From CAYSCZ01 sp051155775 (GTDB lineage: Bacteria > Bacteroidota > Bacteroidia > Cytophagales > Cyclobacteriaceae), in NCBI GenBank assembly GCA_051155775.1, contig DAXETV010000032.1, positions 1 to 27,500 on the forward strand: a stretch of DNA of 27,500 nucleotides, written 5' to 3'. The position numbers and the translations under genes were made by a program. This document shows positions 7,178 to 17,061 of the stretch, piece by piece (the stretch's first letter is position 1; the number at the start of each line of letters is the position of its first letter). The notes beneath the pieces are model-generated. The model was not told the DNA's origin. It was given only the letters and a program-made list of their open reading frames with translations, and did no database searches.

Positions 7178-9880
7178 TCAAAATTCAATATTGTAAGTAA
7201 CTGAAGGAAAGATTCTTTCCAAGACGGTTAGTTTAAAAGCGTTGGTTACACTTGCATTATCCTGTCTGAAAAACACAGAAAATGCATTATTCCTTGAGTA
7301 TAGGTTATAAATAGAAAACGTAAGGCTGGATTTAAATCGCTGTCTTTTTACCCTACCCCTGTTGATAGTATAGGCTACATCCAAACGGTGATAGTCCGGT
7401 ATCCTGAATTGATTTCTTTCTGAAAAATGAGGGATCACTGTTTGCCCCTGTCTAAAGCTGGCAATTGGTGCAGTGACCGGCCGGCCGGATCTATAGGTGA
7501 AATTAACCGACAATTCGTTCTTTTTATTTACATTATAGTTAAGTGTAAGATTGACATTGTGCGGTTGATCGAAATTTGCCGGGAATGCCTCACCATTGTT
7601 GATCACTTCATCCTGGAAATCACCGTTAATAGTATTTTTTGACCTGGAGTATGTATAAGCAAAAGATCCGGTTAATCTTCCGGTTGCTTTCTTCAGAAGC
7701 AACTCGGCACCGTAGGCTTCTCCATCCCCGGCCACCAGCTGCGTTTCAATTTGATTATTGATAAGCAGGTCAGCAAGATTTTTATATTCTACAATATTGT
7801 CAATATCCCGGTAAAAGATCTCCAAAGAGGTTTCATAAGTGTTCAGCTTAAAGTTTTTGAAAAAACCGATGGAATAGTTATCCGCCTGGGCTGGCGGTAT
7901 AAAACCGGTACTTACCTGCCAAACAGCCGTGGGCACAGCTGCCGAGGTGTTGGATATGAGATGGATGAATTGGTTATTCCTGTTATAGCTTAATTTAAAC
8001 GAACTTGCGGACCCCAGGCCAACCTTAAGGGACGCCCTGGGCTCAAGACGTGTAAAGGTGTTAATGACATCACCCGCTGAAAAAAAAGTGGTATCAACAA
8101 TGTTGTCTACGGTTCGGGGTTGCCCTTCAGCATAGGAAAAAACTGAAGCAGTACCCAAATGCTGGAATATGGCATATCTGAGACCAATTGACATCGAAAA
8201 GCCTCCAATAAGGTCAAATTCATCATTGATATACAACCCTATCTCCCTGCCATCATCTTTTTCCACCGAAGCGCTGGCGATAGAAGACTGGTCATTGAAA
8301 GGGGTGCGGGATTCAGGATTCATGATGTAACTCGTTACCTCCCCTCCAGCATTAATTTTATGTCTTGAAGGACTCCAGGTAATATCTTCTTTAATTTTAA
8401 AGTATTCTATCCCATTGGTCAGGTTAAATGCATCGAAGCCCTCCTCATCAAAAGATTTATTATCATTCCGTCCCCAATTGACTGTCAAATTTGAAAAAAG
8501 ACTTTTATCAATAATGTAGCTCCAATTAAGCCCAAGAGTTTCATTGTCCCATTCAAAACCTAATTGGTTAGAAAATTTGAAGTTATCATGGCTTCGATAA
8601 TAGGTCAGATAGACTTTATTATTCCCATTAAAGAAGTGCGTAACCTTAGCATTGACGTCAAAAAAAAATGCCGAACTTTCTTCATCATCTGTAAATCGCC
8701 TGACGATCCAATCTGAGTATGAAGACCTGCCACTAAGTAAAAAAGAAGTCTTACCTTTCTTTATAGGGCCTTCATATAAAACTTTACTGGATACCAAACC
8801 AATGCCTGCTTTTAGTTTATGCATTTCCTTGTTTCCATCCCTGACCTGAACATCCAGCACAGAGGAAAGCCTTCCACCGTATTGTGCAGGAATGTTTCCT
8901 TTATATAAAGACACATCACTTAAAGCATCCGGATTAAAAACTGAGAAGAATCCCAGCAGATGTGAAGAATTGAATATCAGGCTACCATCCTGAAGTATCA
9001 GGTTTTGGTCAATATTCCCTCCACGAACGTTAAAGCCAGCCGCTCCTTCACCAACCGTACTGACTCCGGGAAGGGTTAAAATGCTTTTAATCAGGTCGGC
9101 TTCGCCAAGAAATGAAGGTACCTGCCTGATCTGGCGCGGGGATATCCTGGTCAATCCTATCTGAACCGTATTGATATTTTGATCGTCTGCCTGTCCTTTG
9201 ACAATAACTTCCTCAAGCTCTACAGCTTCCTCATAAATTTCTACGTTCCAGGTACTGTTGTTTAATACATTTATATTTTGCCTTAATGGTTCATAACCAA
9301 GCAGCCGGATCTCTGCATTGTGTACGCCTATGGGTATATCCAGCGCGTAAAATCCGTTTTCATCGGTATTGGTGGATAAATTCAGATCGGATATAAATAC
9401 AATAGCCCCCACGAGTGGTTCAGCGGTATCCTTATCTTTGACTGTTCCGGAGATTGTTGCTTTTCCGGTTGAATTAATTTGTGAAGAATCCCCAAGATTG
9501 ATGGCCCCTGATACCAGTAAATTTTTTCTTAAAGCCTCTTGCTTATTAACGTAATAATCCTCTGAAAACTGCCTTGATAGATCCGAACGCTTAGCAATAA
9601 CAAAAGCATAATCCGAATAAGTAACAAACGAAAGATCAGTTCCTTTAAGCAGCTGCTCTAATGCATTTGTCATATCCGGGGCCTGTATGGAAATGGATAA
9701 TTTACGCTCCGGCAGCCATGATTTTTTATAATAAAAACTCACCGGATAGTTGGCTTCCAATGCTGATAGAATCCCTGTTAAAGATTGGTTTGTGAAGGTT
9801 ATCTTAACAGTATCTTGCTGTGCTTGAAGAAGATTACTAAAGAAAAAAAGTATTATACTAATTAGTATATATTTTACCAT
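7178..9880 (-). CDS. TonB-dependent receptor with STN and carboxypeptidase-like domains
   Basis: A 900-residue outer-membrane importer. In order: signal peptide (1-20); STN (secretin/TonB short N-terminal) domain ~25-97 (ITFTNQSLTGILSALE ... SYDYAFVIAK-like end); carboxypeptidase-D regulatory-like beta domain ~142-215 (ISGTVKDKDTAEPLVGA, DENGFYALDIPIG); TonB box-like ELEEVIVKG ~221-229; plug ~240-355 (GFNVRGGNIDQNLILQDG); then a 22-strand-type barrel to the C-terminal YNIEF. An STN domain usually signals to a FecR-like anti-sigma factor, but none is encoded in the window. It is the first gene of an operon with two DUF4249 lipoproteins and an MG2 protein, so it is likely part of a non-SusD uptake complex. 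The substrate cannot be told from sequence. The start is the only ATG near the signal peptide. Confidence 0.92.
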   Translation of the reverse strand: MVKYILISIILFFFSNLLQAQQDTVKITFTNQSLTGILSALEANYPVSFYYKKSWLPERKLSISIQAPDMTNALEQLLKGTDLSFVTYSDYAFVIAKRSDLSRQFSEDYYVNKQEALRKNLLVSGAINLGDSSQINSTGKATISGTVKDKDTAEPLVGAIVFISDLNLSTNTDENGFYALDIPIGVHNAEIRLLGYEPLRQNINVLNNSTWNVEIYEEAVELEEVIVKGQADDQNINTVQIGLTRISPRQIRQVPSFLGEADLIKSILTLPGVSTVGEGAAGFNVRGGNIDQNLILQDGSLIFNSSHLLGFFSVFNPDALSDVSLYKGNIPAQYGGRLSSVLDVQVRDGNKEMHKLKAGIGLVSSKVLYEGPIKKGKTSFLLSGRSSYSDWIVRRFTDDEESSAFFFDVNAKVTHFFNGNNKVYLTYYRSHDNFKFSNQLGFEWDNETLGLNWSYIIDKSLFSNLTVNWGRNDNKSFDEEGFDAFNLTNGIEYFKIKEDITWSPSRHKINAGGEVTSYIMNPESRTPFNDQSSIASASVEKDDGREIGLYINDEFDLIGGFSMSIGLRYAIFQHLGTASVFSYAEGQPRTVDNIVDTTFFSAGDVINTFTRLEPRASLKVGLGSASSFKLSYNRNNQFIHLISNTSAAVPTAVWQVSTGFIPPAQADNYSIGFFKNFKLNTYETSLEIFYRDIDNIVEYKNLADLLINNQIETQLVAGDGEAYGAELLLKKATGRLTGSFAYTYSRSKNTINGDFQDEVINNGEAFPANFDQPHNVNLTLNYNVNKKNELSVNFTYRSGRPVTAPIASFRQGQTVIPHFSERNQFRIPDYHRLDVAYTINRGRVKRQRFKSSLTFSIYNLYSRNNAFSVFFRQDNASVTNAFKLTVLERIFPSVTYNIEF

Positions 9881-9941
9881 AAATGATTGTCAAAACTTTA
9901 GCTGGTAATTGTTTAAGAAATGTTCCTACCAAAGATTGTCT

Positions 9942-9970
9942 CAATATTAAATATAAATTTTAGACCCAAA
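9942..9970 (-). promoter_or_regulatory. Candidate Bacteroidota -33/-7 promoter for the TonB operon
   Basis: On the minus strand TTTG (9970-9967) is followed after 17 nt by TAATATTG (9949-9942), one mismatch from the TAnnTTTG consensus of Bacteroidota. It would give a leader of roughly 55-60 nt before the ATG at 9880. AT-rich DNA makes such matches common, so this is only a candidate. Confidence 0.3.
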
Positions 9971-10050
9971 GAGTTCATCACTAATTGAAAACTTATCACT
10001 TTTACATCTTTTTTTTAGGATATTTCATTTTTACTAGAAATAAGGGCATT

Positions 10051-13000
10051 ATGAGAATTAAAATGGAGCGAATTGCGGTCTTGTCACTACTAATGAGCGC
10101 TTGCTCAACTTTTGAGTCTGAAGAAAGGCTTTTTGAGTTGGTCAATCCTTCAGAGAGTGGCATTGAATTTATTAACTATGTGGAGGAAAATAAAGGACTT
10201 AACATCATTGAATACCTGTATTTCTATAATGGGGGTGGGGTAGCGATTGGAGATATTAACAATGATGATTTACCAGATATTTACTTTACTTCAAATCAAG
10301 GCAGTAATCAGCTTTATTTAAATAAAGGCGGGATGTCTTTTGAAAATATCACAGAACGATCCGGGGTTGCCGGTGAAAGCGACTGGAGTACCGGGGCCAC
10401 CATGGCGGATGTAAATGGAGATGGTTACCTGGACATTTATGTATGTAATGTCAGTGAGTATAAAGGACTAAGGGGAAGAAATGAGTTATTCATCAACAAT
10501 GGTGATAATACCTTCACGGAAAAGGCTCAGTTTTATGGTTTGGGGTTCAAAGGATTTTCAACACAGGCTGCATTTTTTGACTACGACATGGATGGTGACC
10601 TGGACATGTATCTCCTGAATCATGCAGTCCATACCAGACGATCATATGGAAGCTCGGACCTAAGATATGAGAAAGCTATCAGAGCCGGGGACCGGTTATT
10701 TAACAATGATTTTAGGGGTAAAGAACCTTATTTTGAAGATATCACGGATGAATCCGGCATTTTCCGCAGCCTTATCGGTTATGGGTTAGGCATCTCCCTG
10801 GGAGACATCAATCAGGACGGTTGTATTGATATCTACGTTTCTAATGATTTTCATGAAAATGATTATCTGTACATGAATGATTGTGATGGCACCTTCACTG
10901 AAAAACTTCAGGAGATGACCGGTCACAGCAGCCGCTTTTCTATGGGAAATGATATTGCTGATTACAATAATGATGGTCACCCGGATATAATTTCCCTGGA
11001 CATGCTACCCGAAGATGAGTCTATCCTGAAAAAATCTGCAGGAGAGGAATCCAATAAGGTTAGCGATATCAAGTTATCTTTTGGGTATCATCCTCAGCTC
11101 GCTCGAAATACGTTGCAATTAAATAATGGAGATGGTACTTTTAGTGAGATCGCCTTATTCGCTGATATTTATGCTACAGACTGGAGCTGGGCGCCCCTTT
11201 TTGCAGATTTTGACAATGATGGCTTCAAAGATTTATTCATCTCCAATGGTATTTGGAAGCGGCCCAATGACCTTGATTACATCAATTATGTCTCTAATGT
11301 CGGCCAAAAATTATATAAAGAAGTTAGTCGGGATTCAGCTGATAAAACACTTATTTCCCTTATGCCCACCGAGCAGATCAGCAATTATGCATTCAAAAAT
11401 CTTGAGGGCAGGGAATTTGAAAATGTGAGTGAAAAGTGGGGTTTTGAACGTGGGTCTTTTTCTAATGGTTCTGCCTACGGCGACCTGGACAATGATGGCG
11501 ATCTTGATTTAGTGGTCAACAATATCAATCAAAAAGCTTTTTTATATGAAAACCTTAGTGATAACAAAGGCGGGAACTACTTAAAATTCAAATTCAAAGG
11601 ACAGCAACGAAATCCTCAGGGTATAGGCACCAGAATTTTTTTGAAATATTCTGATACCATACAATTCCAGCAACTAACCCTGACCAAAGGATATATATCT
11701 TCGGTAAATGATAATCTTATTTTTGGCGTTGGTGTAAAATCTTTAATTGACACTGTGAAAATAATTTGGCCAAATAAAAAACAACAGTATCTCACAGGTG
11801 TGGCTACCAATCAAACATTAACCATCGATTATCGTGATGCGACTGACCCTAAACAAGATGGGGATAATCTAAACCCTACAGCTGAGAAGAAACTATTCTC
11901 AGCAGTCAACAAGCAATCCATTAACTATAAACACCAGGAAAATGATTACAAAGACTATGATGTGGAATATTTGATACCACATAAACTATCAACTTTAGGC
12001 CCAGCAATGGTAGTTGGTGACATAAATAATGATGGGCTCGATGACTTTTTTGTGGGGGGAGCCAAAGGCCAGACCGGAAAGATCTTTATACAGGATGCGT
12101 TTGGTGATTTTTCAACACTTGATTCTGAAATTTTGGATCAGGATAAAGATTATGAAGATGTCGATGCATTATTTTTTGATGTTGACCTGGATAATGACCT
12201 GGACTTGGTAGTCGCTGGTGGAGGAAATGAGATAAACGATTCAATCCGCACACGAATTTATAGATTCCAAAATGGTAAGATTGTTTCCTCGGAAACCATC
12301 CATAATGATAACATAAATGCTTCCTGCCTGGCAGCACATGATTACGATCAGGATGGTGATATTGATCTTTTTATCGGGAGCAGGTCTATGCCAGGTTCTT
12401 ATGGTGTCAGCCCTCGGCAATATTTGCTAAAGAATGACGGGCAGGGGAATTTTACAATAGCTAAAACTTTTGAAGAAATCGGGATGGTGAGTGATGCAGT
12501 TTGGAGTGACAATAATGGTGATGGCAGGAATGATTTGGTTTTAGTAGGAGAATGGATGCCGGTTACTATACTTAGAAATGCAGCAGGTAGCTTTGATGAA
12601 ACTGCCCCTCCTGTAGAAATTGAAGGAACCAGTGGTTGGTGGAATACCATTGAAAATACAGACCTGGACGACGATGGGGATGATGACTATTTGTTAGGAA
12701 ATTATGGTTTAAACATGAAGGTAAAAGCAGTACCCGCAAAACCAGCAACTTTATATGTGAATGATTTTGATAGTAATGGAAGTATTGACCCAGTCCTGGC
12801 GTTTTACAAGGATGAAGAACTGATCCCTTTCCCCACCTTAGGGAACCTGGTAACTCAGGTTGTTAGCATTAGAAAAAAATTCAATTCGCATCGTGACTTT
12901 TCTAATGTTCGCTCTATAGATGATTTATTTGATCAAGAACAAATGGACGGAATGGTTATTAAGGAAGCTGAAATATTCGAATCAGGGTGGCTGAACAATG

Positions 13001-13350
13001 AGGATGGAAAATTAAAGTTTACCGCTTTTCCGGAAAAAGCACAATACTTCCCGGTATTTGCTATTGAAACCGTGGATTTTAACAATGATGGAATTACAGA
13101 TATTCTTTTAGGGGGAAACCTGACCGGCGCATCTGTAAATTATGGAAGATACGATGCTGGTTATGGTTTATTATTAAAAGGCCAGAGGGATAACAGCTAC
13201 AAAGCCATAACTCCATTGCAAAGTGGTATTCAAATAAAGGGCGAGGTGCGAAAGATTTCCAAAATCATTATACAAGGTGACACATTTTTTATCGTGGCAA
13301 GGAACAATGATTCATTGATGATCATTAAACAAAATAAAGGGATCAATTAA
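10051..13350 (+). CDS. VCBS/FG-GAP repeat lipoprotein with UnbV/ASPIC domain (CRTAC1-like)
   Basis: A ~1099-residue lipoprotein. I chose the ATG at 10051, which has AAGGG 6 nt upstream and leads into MRIKMERIAVLSLLMSAC with lipidated Cys18; a TTG 66 nt upstream would add a segment that spoils the signal, and ATG 10063 is also possible. The chain is full of DxDxDGxxD-type calcium loops of VCBS/FG-GAP repeats (DVNGDGYLDIYV, DYDMDGDLDMYL, DLDNDGDLDLVV), which build beta-propellers. Near residue 508-590 is an ASPIC/UnbV domain (GIGTRIFLKY ... VKIIWPNKKQQ). More propeller repeats follow to the end. Such proteins are abundant surface or periplasmic lipoproteins of marine Bacteroidota. It is 26 bp upstream of a haloperoxidase-type gene and divergent from the TonB operon. 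Exact binding partner unknown. Confidence 0.88.
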   Translation: MRIKMERIAVLSLLMSACSTFESEERLFELVNPSESGIEFINYVEENKGLNIIEYLYFYNGGGVAIGDINNDDLPDIYFTSNQGSNQLYLNKGGMSFENITERSGVAGESDWSTGATMADVNGDGYLDIYVCNVSEYKGLRGRNELFINNGDNTFTEKAQFYGLGFKGFSTQAAFFDYDMDGDLDMYLLNHAVHTRRSYGSSDLRYEKAIRAGDRLFNNDFRGKEPYFEDITDESGIFRSLIGYGLGISLGDINQDGCIDIYVSNDFHENDYLYMNDCDGTFTEKLQEMTGHSSRFSMGNDIADYNNDGHPDIISLDMLPEDESILKKSAGEESNKVSDIKLSFGYHPQLARNTLQLNNGDGTFSEIALFADIYATDWSWAPLFADFDNDGFKDLFISNGIWKRPNDLDYINYVSNVGQKLYKEVSRDSADKTLISLMPTEQISNYAFKNLEGREFENVSEKWGFERGSFSNGSAYGDLDNDGDLDLVVNNINQKAFLYENLSDNKGGNYLKFKFKGQQRNPQGIGTRIFLKYSDTIQFQQLTLTKGYISSVNDNLIFGVGVKSLIDTVKIIWPNKKQQYLTGVATNQTLTIDYRDATDPKQDGDNLNPTAEKKLFSAVNKQSINYKHQENDYKDYDVEYLIPHKLSTLGPAMVVGDINNDGLDDFFVGGAKGQTGKIFIQDAFGDFSTLDSEILDQDKDYEDVDALFFDVDLDNDLDLVVAGGGNEINDSIRTRIYRFQNGKIVSSETIHNDNINASCLAAHDYDQDGDIDLFIGSRSMPGSYGVSPRQYLLKNDGQGNFTIAKTFEEIGMVSDAVWSDNNGDGRNDLVLVGEWMPVTILRNAAGSFDETAPPVEIEGTSGWWNTIENTDLDDDGDDDYLLGNYGLNMKVKAVPAKPATLYVNDFDSNGSIDPVLAFYKDEELIPFPTLGNLVTQVVSIRKKFNSHRDFSNVRSIDDLFDQEQMDGMVIKEAEIFESGWLNNEDGKLKFTAFPEKAQYFPVFAIETVDFNNDGITDILLGGNLTGASVNYGRYDAGYGLLLKGQRDNSYKAITPLQSGIQIKGEVRKISKIIIQGDTFFIVARNNDSLMIIKQNKGIN

Positions 13351-13376
13351 TTTTATAAGAGAATTAAGAAGTAAGT

Positions 13377-14732
13377 ATGGGAAGATTATTTTTTTTAACC
13401 GCTCTGATAGCTGCCTCATTTTTTGGGTGCAAAGAGTCGTCGACTGAGTATAAAAAAGCACTGGATGATGCGGAGTTTTTTCATCGCACGTTAAAACAAC
13501 TCACCGATGTTATCGTCTATGATATTTTTTCTCCGCCGGTAGCCAGCAGGGTTTATGTTTATCCCTGTATTGCCGCATATGAAGCCATCGTACCAGACTC
13601 CAATAACCTCCAATCCCTTGCAGGCCAACTCACTGGATTTAACAGTCCGCCCATACCTGAGCAAACGAAATCCTATGACTTTCGGGTAGCAAGCCTGAAG
13701 GCATTCCTAAAAACAGGTAAAGCTTTGGTATTTTCAGAAGATAAGATGGATGCGTATGAAAATAAGCTATGGGAAGAAGTTAAACAATTGGGTATACCGG
13801 ATGATGTGTTTGAAAATTCCTGTGATTATGGAGAAAAAATCGCTGATCATGTGCTTGAATGGGCTGGTAAGGATAACTATAAACAAACCAGGACTTACCC
13901 AAAATATACAGTTCGGGAACCTGATGAATACTGGAAACCGACGCCTCCTGACTATATGGAAGGTATTGAACCTCACTGGAATAGAATCAGGCCCTTCGTT
14001 ATAGACTCAGCCACACAATTTATTCCTGTAAGGCCAACAGCATTTAGCATGCGCAAAGGCTCTGAATTTTACAACGAACTAATGGAGGTTTACGAAACTG
14101 TCAACAATTTGAATATGGAACAAGAGGAAATAGCCCAATTTTGGGATTGCAACCCTTATGTGTCCCACCATGCGGGCCATGTAATGTTCGCAACCAAAAA
14201 AATTACTCCAGGCGGCCATTGGGTAGGTATTGCAACCATTTCCAGCCGTACTGCCGAACTTGACTTCACGGCCTCAATAGAAGCCCATGCCTTGGTTACT
14301 ATCTCGCTGGCGGATGCGTTTATCAGTTGCTGGGACGAGAAATGGAGAAGCATACTGGTAAGACCGGAAACACTTATCAACAAGTACATCGATGAAGATT
14401 GGTCGCCACTGCTTCAGACCCCGCCTTTTCCTGAGTATACCAGTGGCCATAGCGTCGTTTCGGGTGCTGCATCTACGATGTTGTGCAAAGTATTTGGTGA
14501 AAATTTTCATTTCAGAGATACCACTGAGGTTGAATACGGGCTTCCGGTAAGGGAATTTAATTCATTTGCACAGGCAGCAGAAGAAGCAGCAATAAGTAGA
14601 TTATATGGTGGCATTCACTATCTGCCAGCCTGTGAAGCTGGACTTGATCAAGGTAAGAAGCTGGGCACCTATATTGTTAAAAATATTAACACAAGGCATA
14701 AGGGGATCACAAATAAGTTATCATTTAAATAA
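13377..14732 (+). CDS. Vanadium-dependent haloperoxidase / PAP2-family lipoprotein
   Basis: A 451-residue protein with a signal peptide ending SFFGC; Cys18 is probably lipidated, followed by KESS. The vanadate or phosphate pocket of the vanadium haloperoxidase/PAP2 superfamily is complete: Lys322 and Arg329 (KWRSILVRP, 7 apart), Ser356-Gly357-His358 (YTSGHS), and Arg408 and His414 (SRLYGGIH, 6 apart). These spacings match fungal chloroperoxidase. The all-helical core extends over residues ~30-435. Vanadium haloperoxidases and acid phosphatases share this pocket, so halide oxidation is not proven; Bacteroidota members are usually annotated as vanadium-dependent haloperoxidases. It lies 26 bp after the VCBS/UnbV lipoprotein, a pairing seen in this phylum, and converges with feoB (8-nt overlap of the ends). 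Confidence 0.85.
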   Translation: MGRLFFLTALIAASFFGCKESSTEYKKALDDAEFFHRTLKQLTDVIVYDIFSPPVASRVYVYPCIAAYEAIVPDSNNLQSLAGQLTGFNSPPIPEQTKSYDFRVASLKAFLKTGKALVFSEDKMDAYENKLWEEVKQLGIPDDVFENSCDYGEKIADHVLEWAGKDNYKQTRTYPKYTVREPDEYWKPTPPDYMEGIEPHWNRIRPFVIDSATQFIPVRPTAFSMRKGSEFYNELMEVYETVNNLNMEQEEIAQFWDCNPYVSHHAGHVMFATKKITPGGHWVGIATISSRTAELDFTASIEAHALVTISLADAFISCWDEKWRSILVRPETLINKYIDEDWSPLLQTPPFPEYTSGHSVVSGAASTMLCKVFGENFHFRDTTEVEYGLPVREFNSFAQAAEEAAISRLYGGIHYLPACEAGLDQGKKLGTYIVKNINTRHKGITNKLSFK

Positions 14733-16833
14733 GGACATTATAAACCAAAAGCGAGGCCAAATAAGCCAGAGCGGTCATGTAAAACAACTGGATCATTGGA
14801 TATTTCCAACTCCTTGTTTCACGTTGGGTAATTGCCAGTGTACTCATACATTGCATGGCAAAAGCATAAAAAACCAACAATGACATTCCAACAGCAAAGC
14901 TGTAATAAGGTTCTCCGGATACTGGATCTACTTCATTTCTTAGGTTGGAAAGTATGGACTGGTTATCATTTGTTCCCACACTATAAATAGTGGCAATAGT
15001 CCCAACAAATACTTCCCTGGCTGCGAATGAGGTGATTAATGCTATCCCGATCTTCCAATTAAACCCTAAAGGCTCAATAGCTGGTTCAATAGCTTTTCCA
15101 AAGATACCTGCATAAGAATGTTCCAATTTGTGAGCTGCGATTTTATTTTTCAGTTGAGTCCGATCGATGTCCTGATTCGATAATTCATTTTTTACAATCT
15201 CTTCCGCATTATTAAATTTTTCGCCCGGTCCATAAGAGGAAAGAAACCAAAGAATAATAGAGATGACCAGGATTATGCGGCCGGCTTCCCAAACGAATGT
15301 CTTACATTTCTGGAAAATGGTTATAAAAATATTCTTAAACCTTGGCCATCGGTAAACCGGTAGCTCGATCAAAAAATGTTGATCATCTTTGATACTGAGT
15401 AATTTATTAATCACTAAAGCAGCTATTAAAGCAAAAACGAAGCCTAAAACATACAATCCGGTAAAGGTTAGTCCTTTATAAGTGAAAAATCCTAAAAAGT
15501 ATCCTTCAGGAATAATTAAAGCCACAATGATTGCATAAACCGGGAGGCGGGCGCTACAGCTTATTAAAGGTGTAATCATTATTGTTACCAGGCGGTTTTT
15601 CCAATTTTCAATATTCCGTGTTGCCATTATTGCCGGCACTGCACATGCCATACCTGAAATTAGTGGCACCACACTCTTACCGTTCAGACCAAACTGACGC
15701 ATCAGTCTGTCGGTTAGGAACACTGCCCGGGACATATATCCAGTCTCTTCCAGAATGGCTATAAATCCAAACAGCAGTGCTATCTGAGGTATAAAGATCA
15801 TAATGCCACCAATACCAGGAATAATTCCTTCTACCAGTAAATCTGTAAGTACTCCAGATGGTAAAAACTGGGAAAAGAATTGGCTTAACCCTACGAACCC
15901 CTGGTCGATTATATCCATAAATGGTTCAGCCCAGCTGAATATTGATTGAAAGATCAATAGCAGAAGAAACCCAAAAATAAAATAACTCCAAAACCCATGC
16001 GCAAGAAACTTATCCAGATAGGCTGTGATCTTGACCGACCGATAGCCATTGCTACCACGTTTCATAACTATATCTTCCAGTCGATGTCGCAATTCTTTAT
16101 ATCGTTCAACTGTTTCCCTGGTCTGTGCTGACTCAGGGGAAAAATTATGATCATTGATCAATTGCTTTAAAAAATGATAGTCATCACTGCCAGGACTGAA
16201 CTTAGATCCTGGTTGCTGAATCATTTGATAGGCTAAATAGTTATTGCTTACATTGAACCTGTTTTTAACCGCATTTATGATACCATTACTAAAAAGATTT
16301 ACATTAAAAAAAGGCTGATAGCTTTGGCTTACCGGTTTTGATAACTCCGCCTTTAATTCTTCAATACCTTCTCCGGAACGGGCATTAACTTCTAATACCT
16401 TAGTATTGAACCGGATGGCTAATTTTTCTTTATCAATCCATAGGCCCTCACCACTAGCCAGATCAACCATATTTAATACAAGTATTGTTGGTATGCCGAG
16501 GTCACTAATCTCAGTAAACAAAAGAAGGTTTCGCTCCAGGTTGCTTGCATCCACCACCATCATGATCAGGTCAGGATGATCTCCATTCTCATCATCACTT
16601 AGTATATCAAAGACCACTTTTTCATCTGCTGATCTGGGATAAATGCTGTATATACCCGGCAGGTCGGTGAGCTGTATTTTGTTTTCTTTTACATATATAC
16701 TACCTGTTTTTTTTTCTACAGTAACCCCGGAAAAGTTTCCTACTTTTTGATTTAGACCGGTAATTTGATTGAATAGTGAAGTTTTACCGCTATTAGGATT
16801 ACCGATTATTGCTACATTCTTAACTTCTTCCAT
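14725..16833 (-). CDS. feoB: Ferrous iron transporter FeoB
   Basis: A 702-residue inner-membrane Fe(II) transporter with an N-terminal GTPase. From the ATG at 16833: G1 GNPNSGKTS at ~11-19, the G2 region with VGNFSGVTVE, G3 DLPG at 57-60, and G4 NMVD at 121-124. A helical guanine-dissociation-inhibitor-like segment follows, then the Gate and core membrane helices from ~290 onward (GFLLLLIFQ, IPQIALLFGFIAILEETGYMSRAVFLTDR, GMACAVPAIMATR, SCSARLPVY). The cysteine-containing SGMACAVPA and CSARLPVY segments are the conserved pore-lining ones. I prefer the second ATG (16833), which has AAGG just upstream; starting at 16863 would add 10 residues and a longer overlap with feoA. It overlaps the end of feoA, so the two are one operon. 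The length is normal for the family. Confidence 0.95.
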   Translation of the reverse strand: MEEVKNVAIIGNPNSGKTSLFNQITGLNQKVGNFSGVTVEKKTGSIYVKENKIQLTDLPGIYSIYPRSADEKVVFDILSDDENGDHPDLIMMVVDASNLERNLLLFTEISDLGIPTILVLNMVDLASGEGLWIDKEKLAIRFNTKVLEVNARSGEGIEELKAELSKPVSQSYQPFFNVNLFSNGIINAVKNRFNVSNNYLAYQMIQQPGSKFSPGSDDYHFLKQLINDHNFSPESAQTRETVERYKELRHRLEDIVMKRGSNGYRSVKITAYLDKFLAHGFWSYFIFGFLLLLIFQSIFSWAEPFMDIIDQGFVGLSQFFSQFLPSGVLTDLLVEGIIPGIGGIMIFIPQIALLFGFIAILEETGYMSRAVFLTDRLMRQFGLNGKSVVPLISGMACAVPAIMATRNIENWKNRLVTIMITPLISCSARLPVYAIIVALIIPEGYFLGFFTYKGLTFTGLYVLGFVFALIAALVINKLLSIKDDQHFLIELPVYRWPRFKNIFITIFQKCKTFVWEAGRIILVISIILWFLSSYGPGEKFNNAEEIVKNELSNQDIDRTQLKNKIAAHKLEHSYAGIFGKAIEPAIEPLGFNWKIGIALITSFAAREVFVGTIATIYSVGTNDNQSILSNLRNEVDPVSGEPYYSFAVGMSLLVFYAFAMQCMSTLAITQRETRSWKYPMIQLFYMTALAYLASLLVYNVLI

Positions 16834-17056
16834 TAACCTTACAAACGGAGATATTTTTGGCATCTTTTTTTCGAATAGATAGCCACTGATTTCCTAATTT
16901 TATGCAGATGGGATCTCCAAATGGCGCATGATAACTGTATTCTATTTCTGCTCCGGGAAACATGCCCATTTCCAATAACTTAATAGAAAAATCACATTCA
17001 ATTAACCCGTTAATAACCGCCCTGTCGCCTGGCCTGAGATCCAAAATGCTTTTCAT
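16820..17056 (-). CDS. feoA: FeoA family protein
   Basis: A 78-residue cytosolic SH3-like protein of the FeoA family (LRPGDRAVINGL, KLLEMGMFPGAEIEY, AKNISV). FeoA supports Fe(II) uptake by FeoB, possibly by modulating its GTPase. The LLEMGMFPG stretch is the conserved core. It is the first gene of the feoAB pair and overlaps feoB by 14 nt if FeoB starts at 16833. An AT-rich palindromic arrangement lies just upstream of the start (see 17062-17081), a possible metal-regulator site. Confidence 0.92.
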   Translation of the reverse strand: MKSILDLRPGDRAVINGLIECDFSIKLLEMGMFPGAEIEYSYHAPFGDPICIKLGNQWLSIRKKDAKNISVCKVNGRS

Positions 17057-17061
17057 TTTAT

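Noticed and set aside
9985..10050. N-terminal extension of the VCBS lipoprotein from a TTG at 9985
   Set aside because: It would place 22 extra residues before a good lipoprotein signal. ATG 10051 with AAGGG upstream gives a normal signal and Cys18.
10051..13350. Tandem DNA repeats as a CRISPR or minisatellite
   Set aside because: The recurrent GATGGxGAT-type words encode calcium loops of VCBS repeats; spacing and sequence vary as expected for protein repeats.
16834..16863. FeoB start at 16863
   Set aside because: It is possible but less likely: it enlarges the overlap with feoA, and the ATG at 16833 has AAGG at good distance and puts the P-loop at the normal position.
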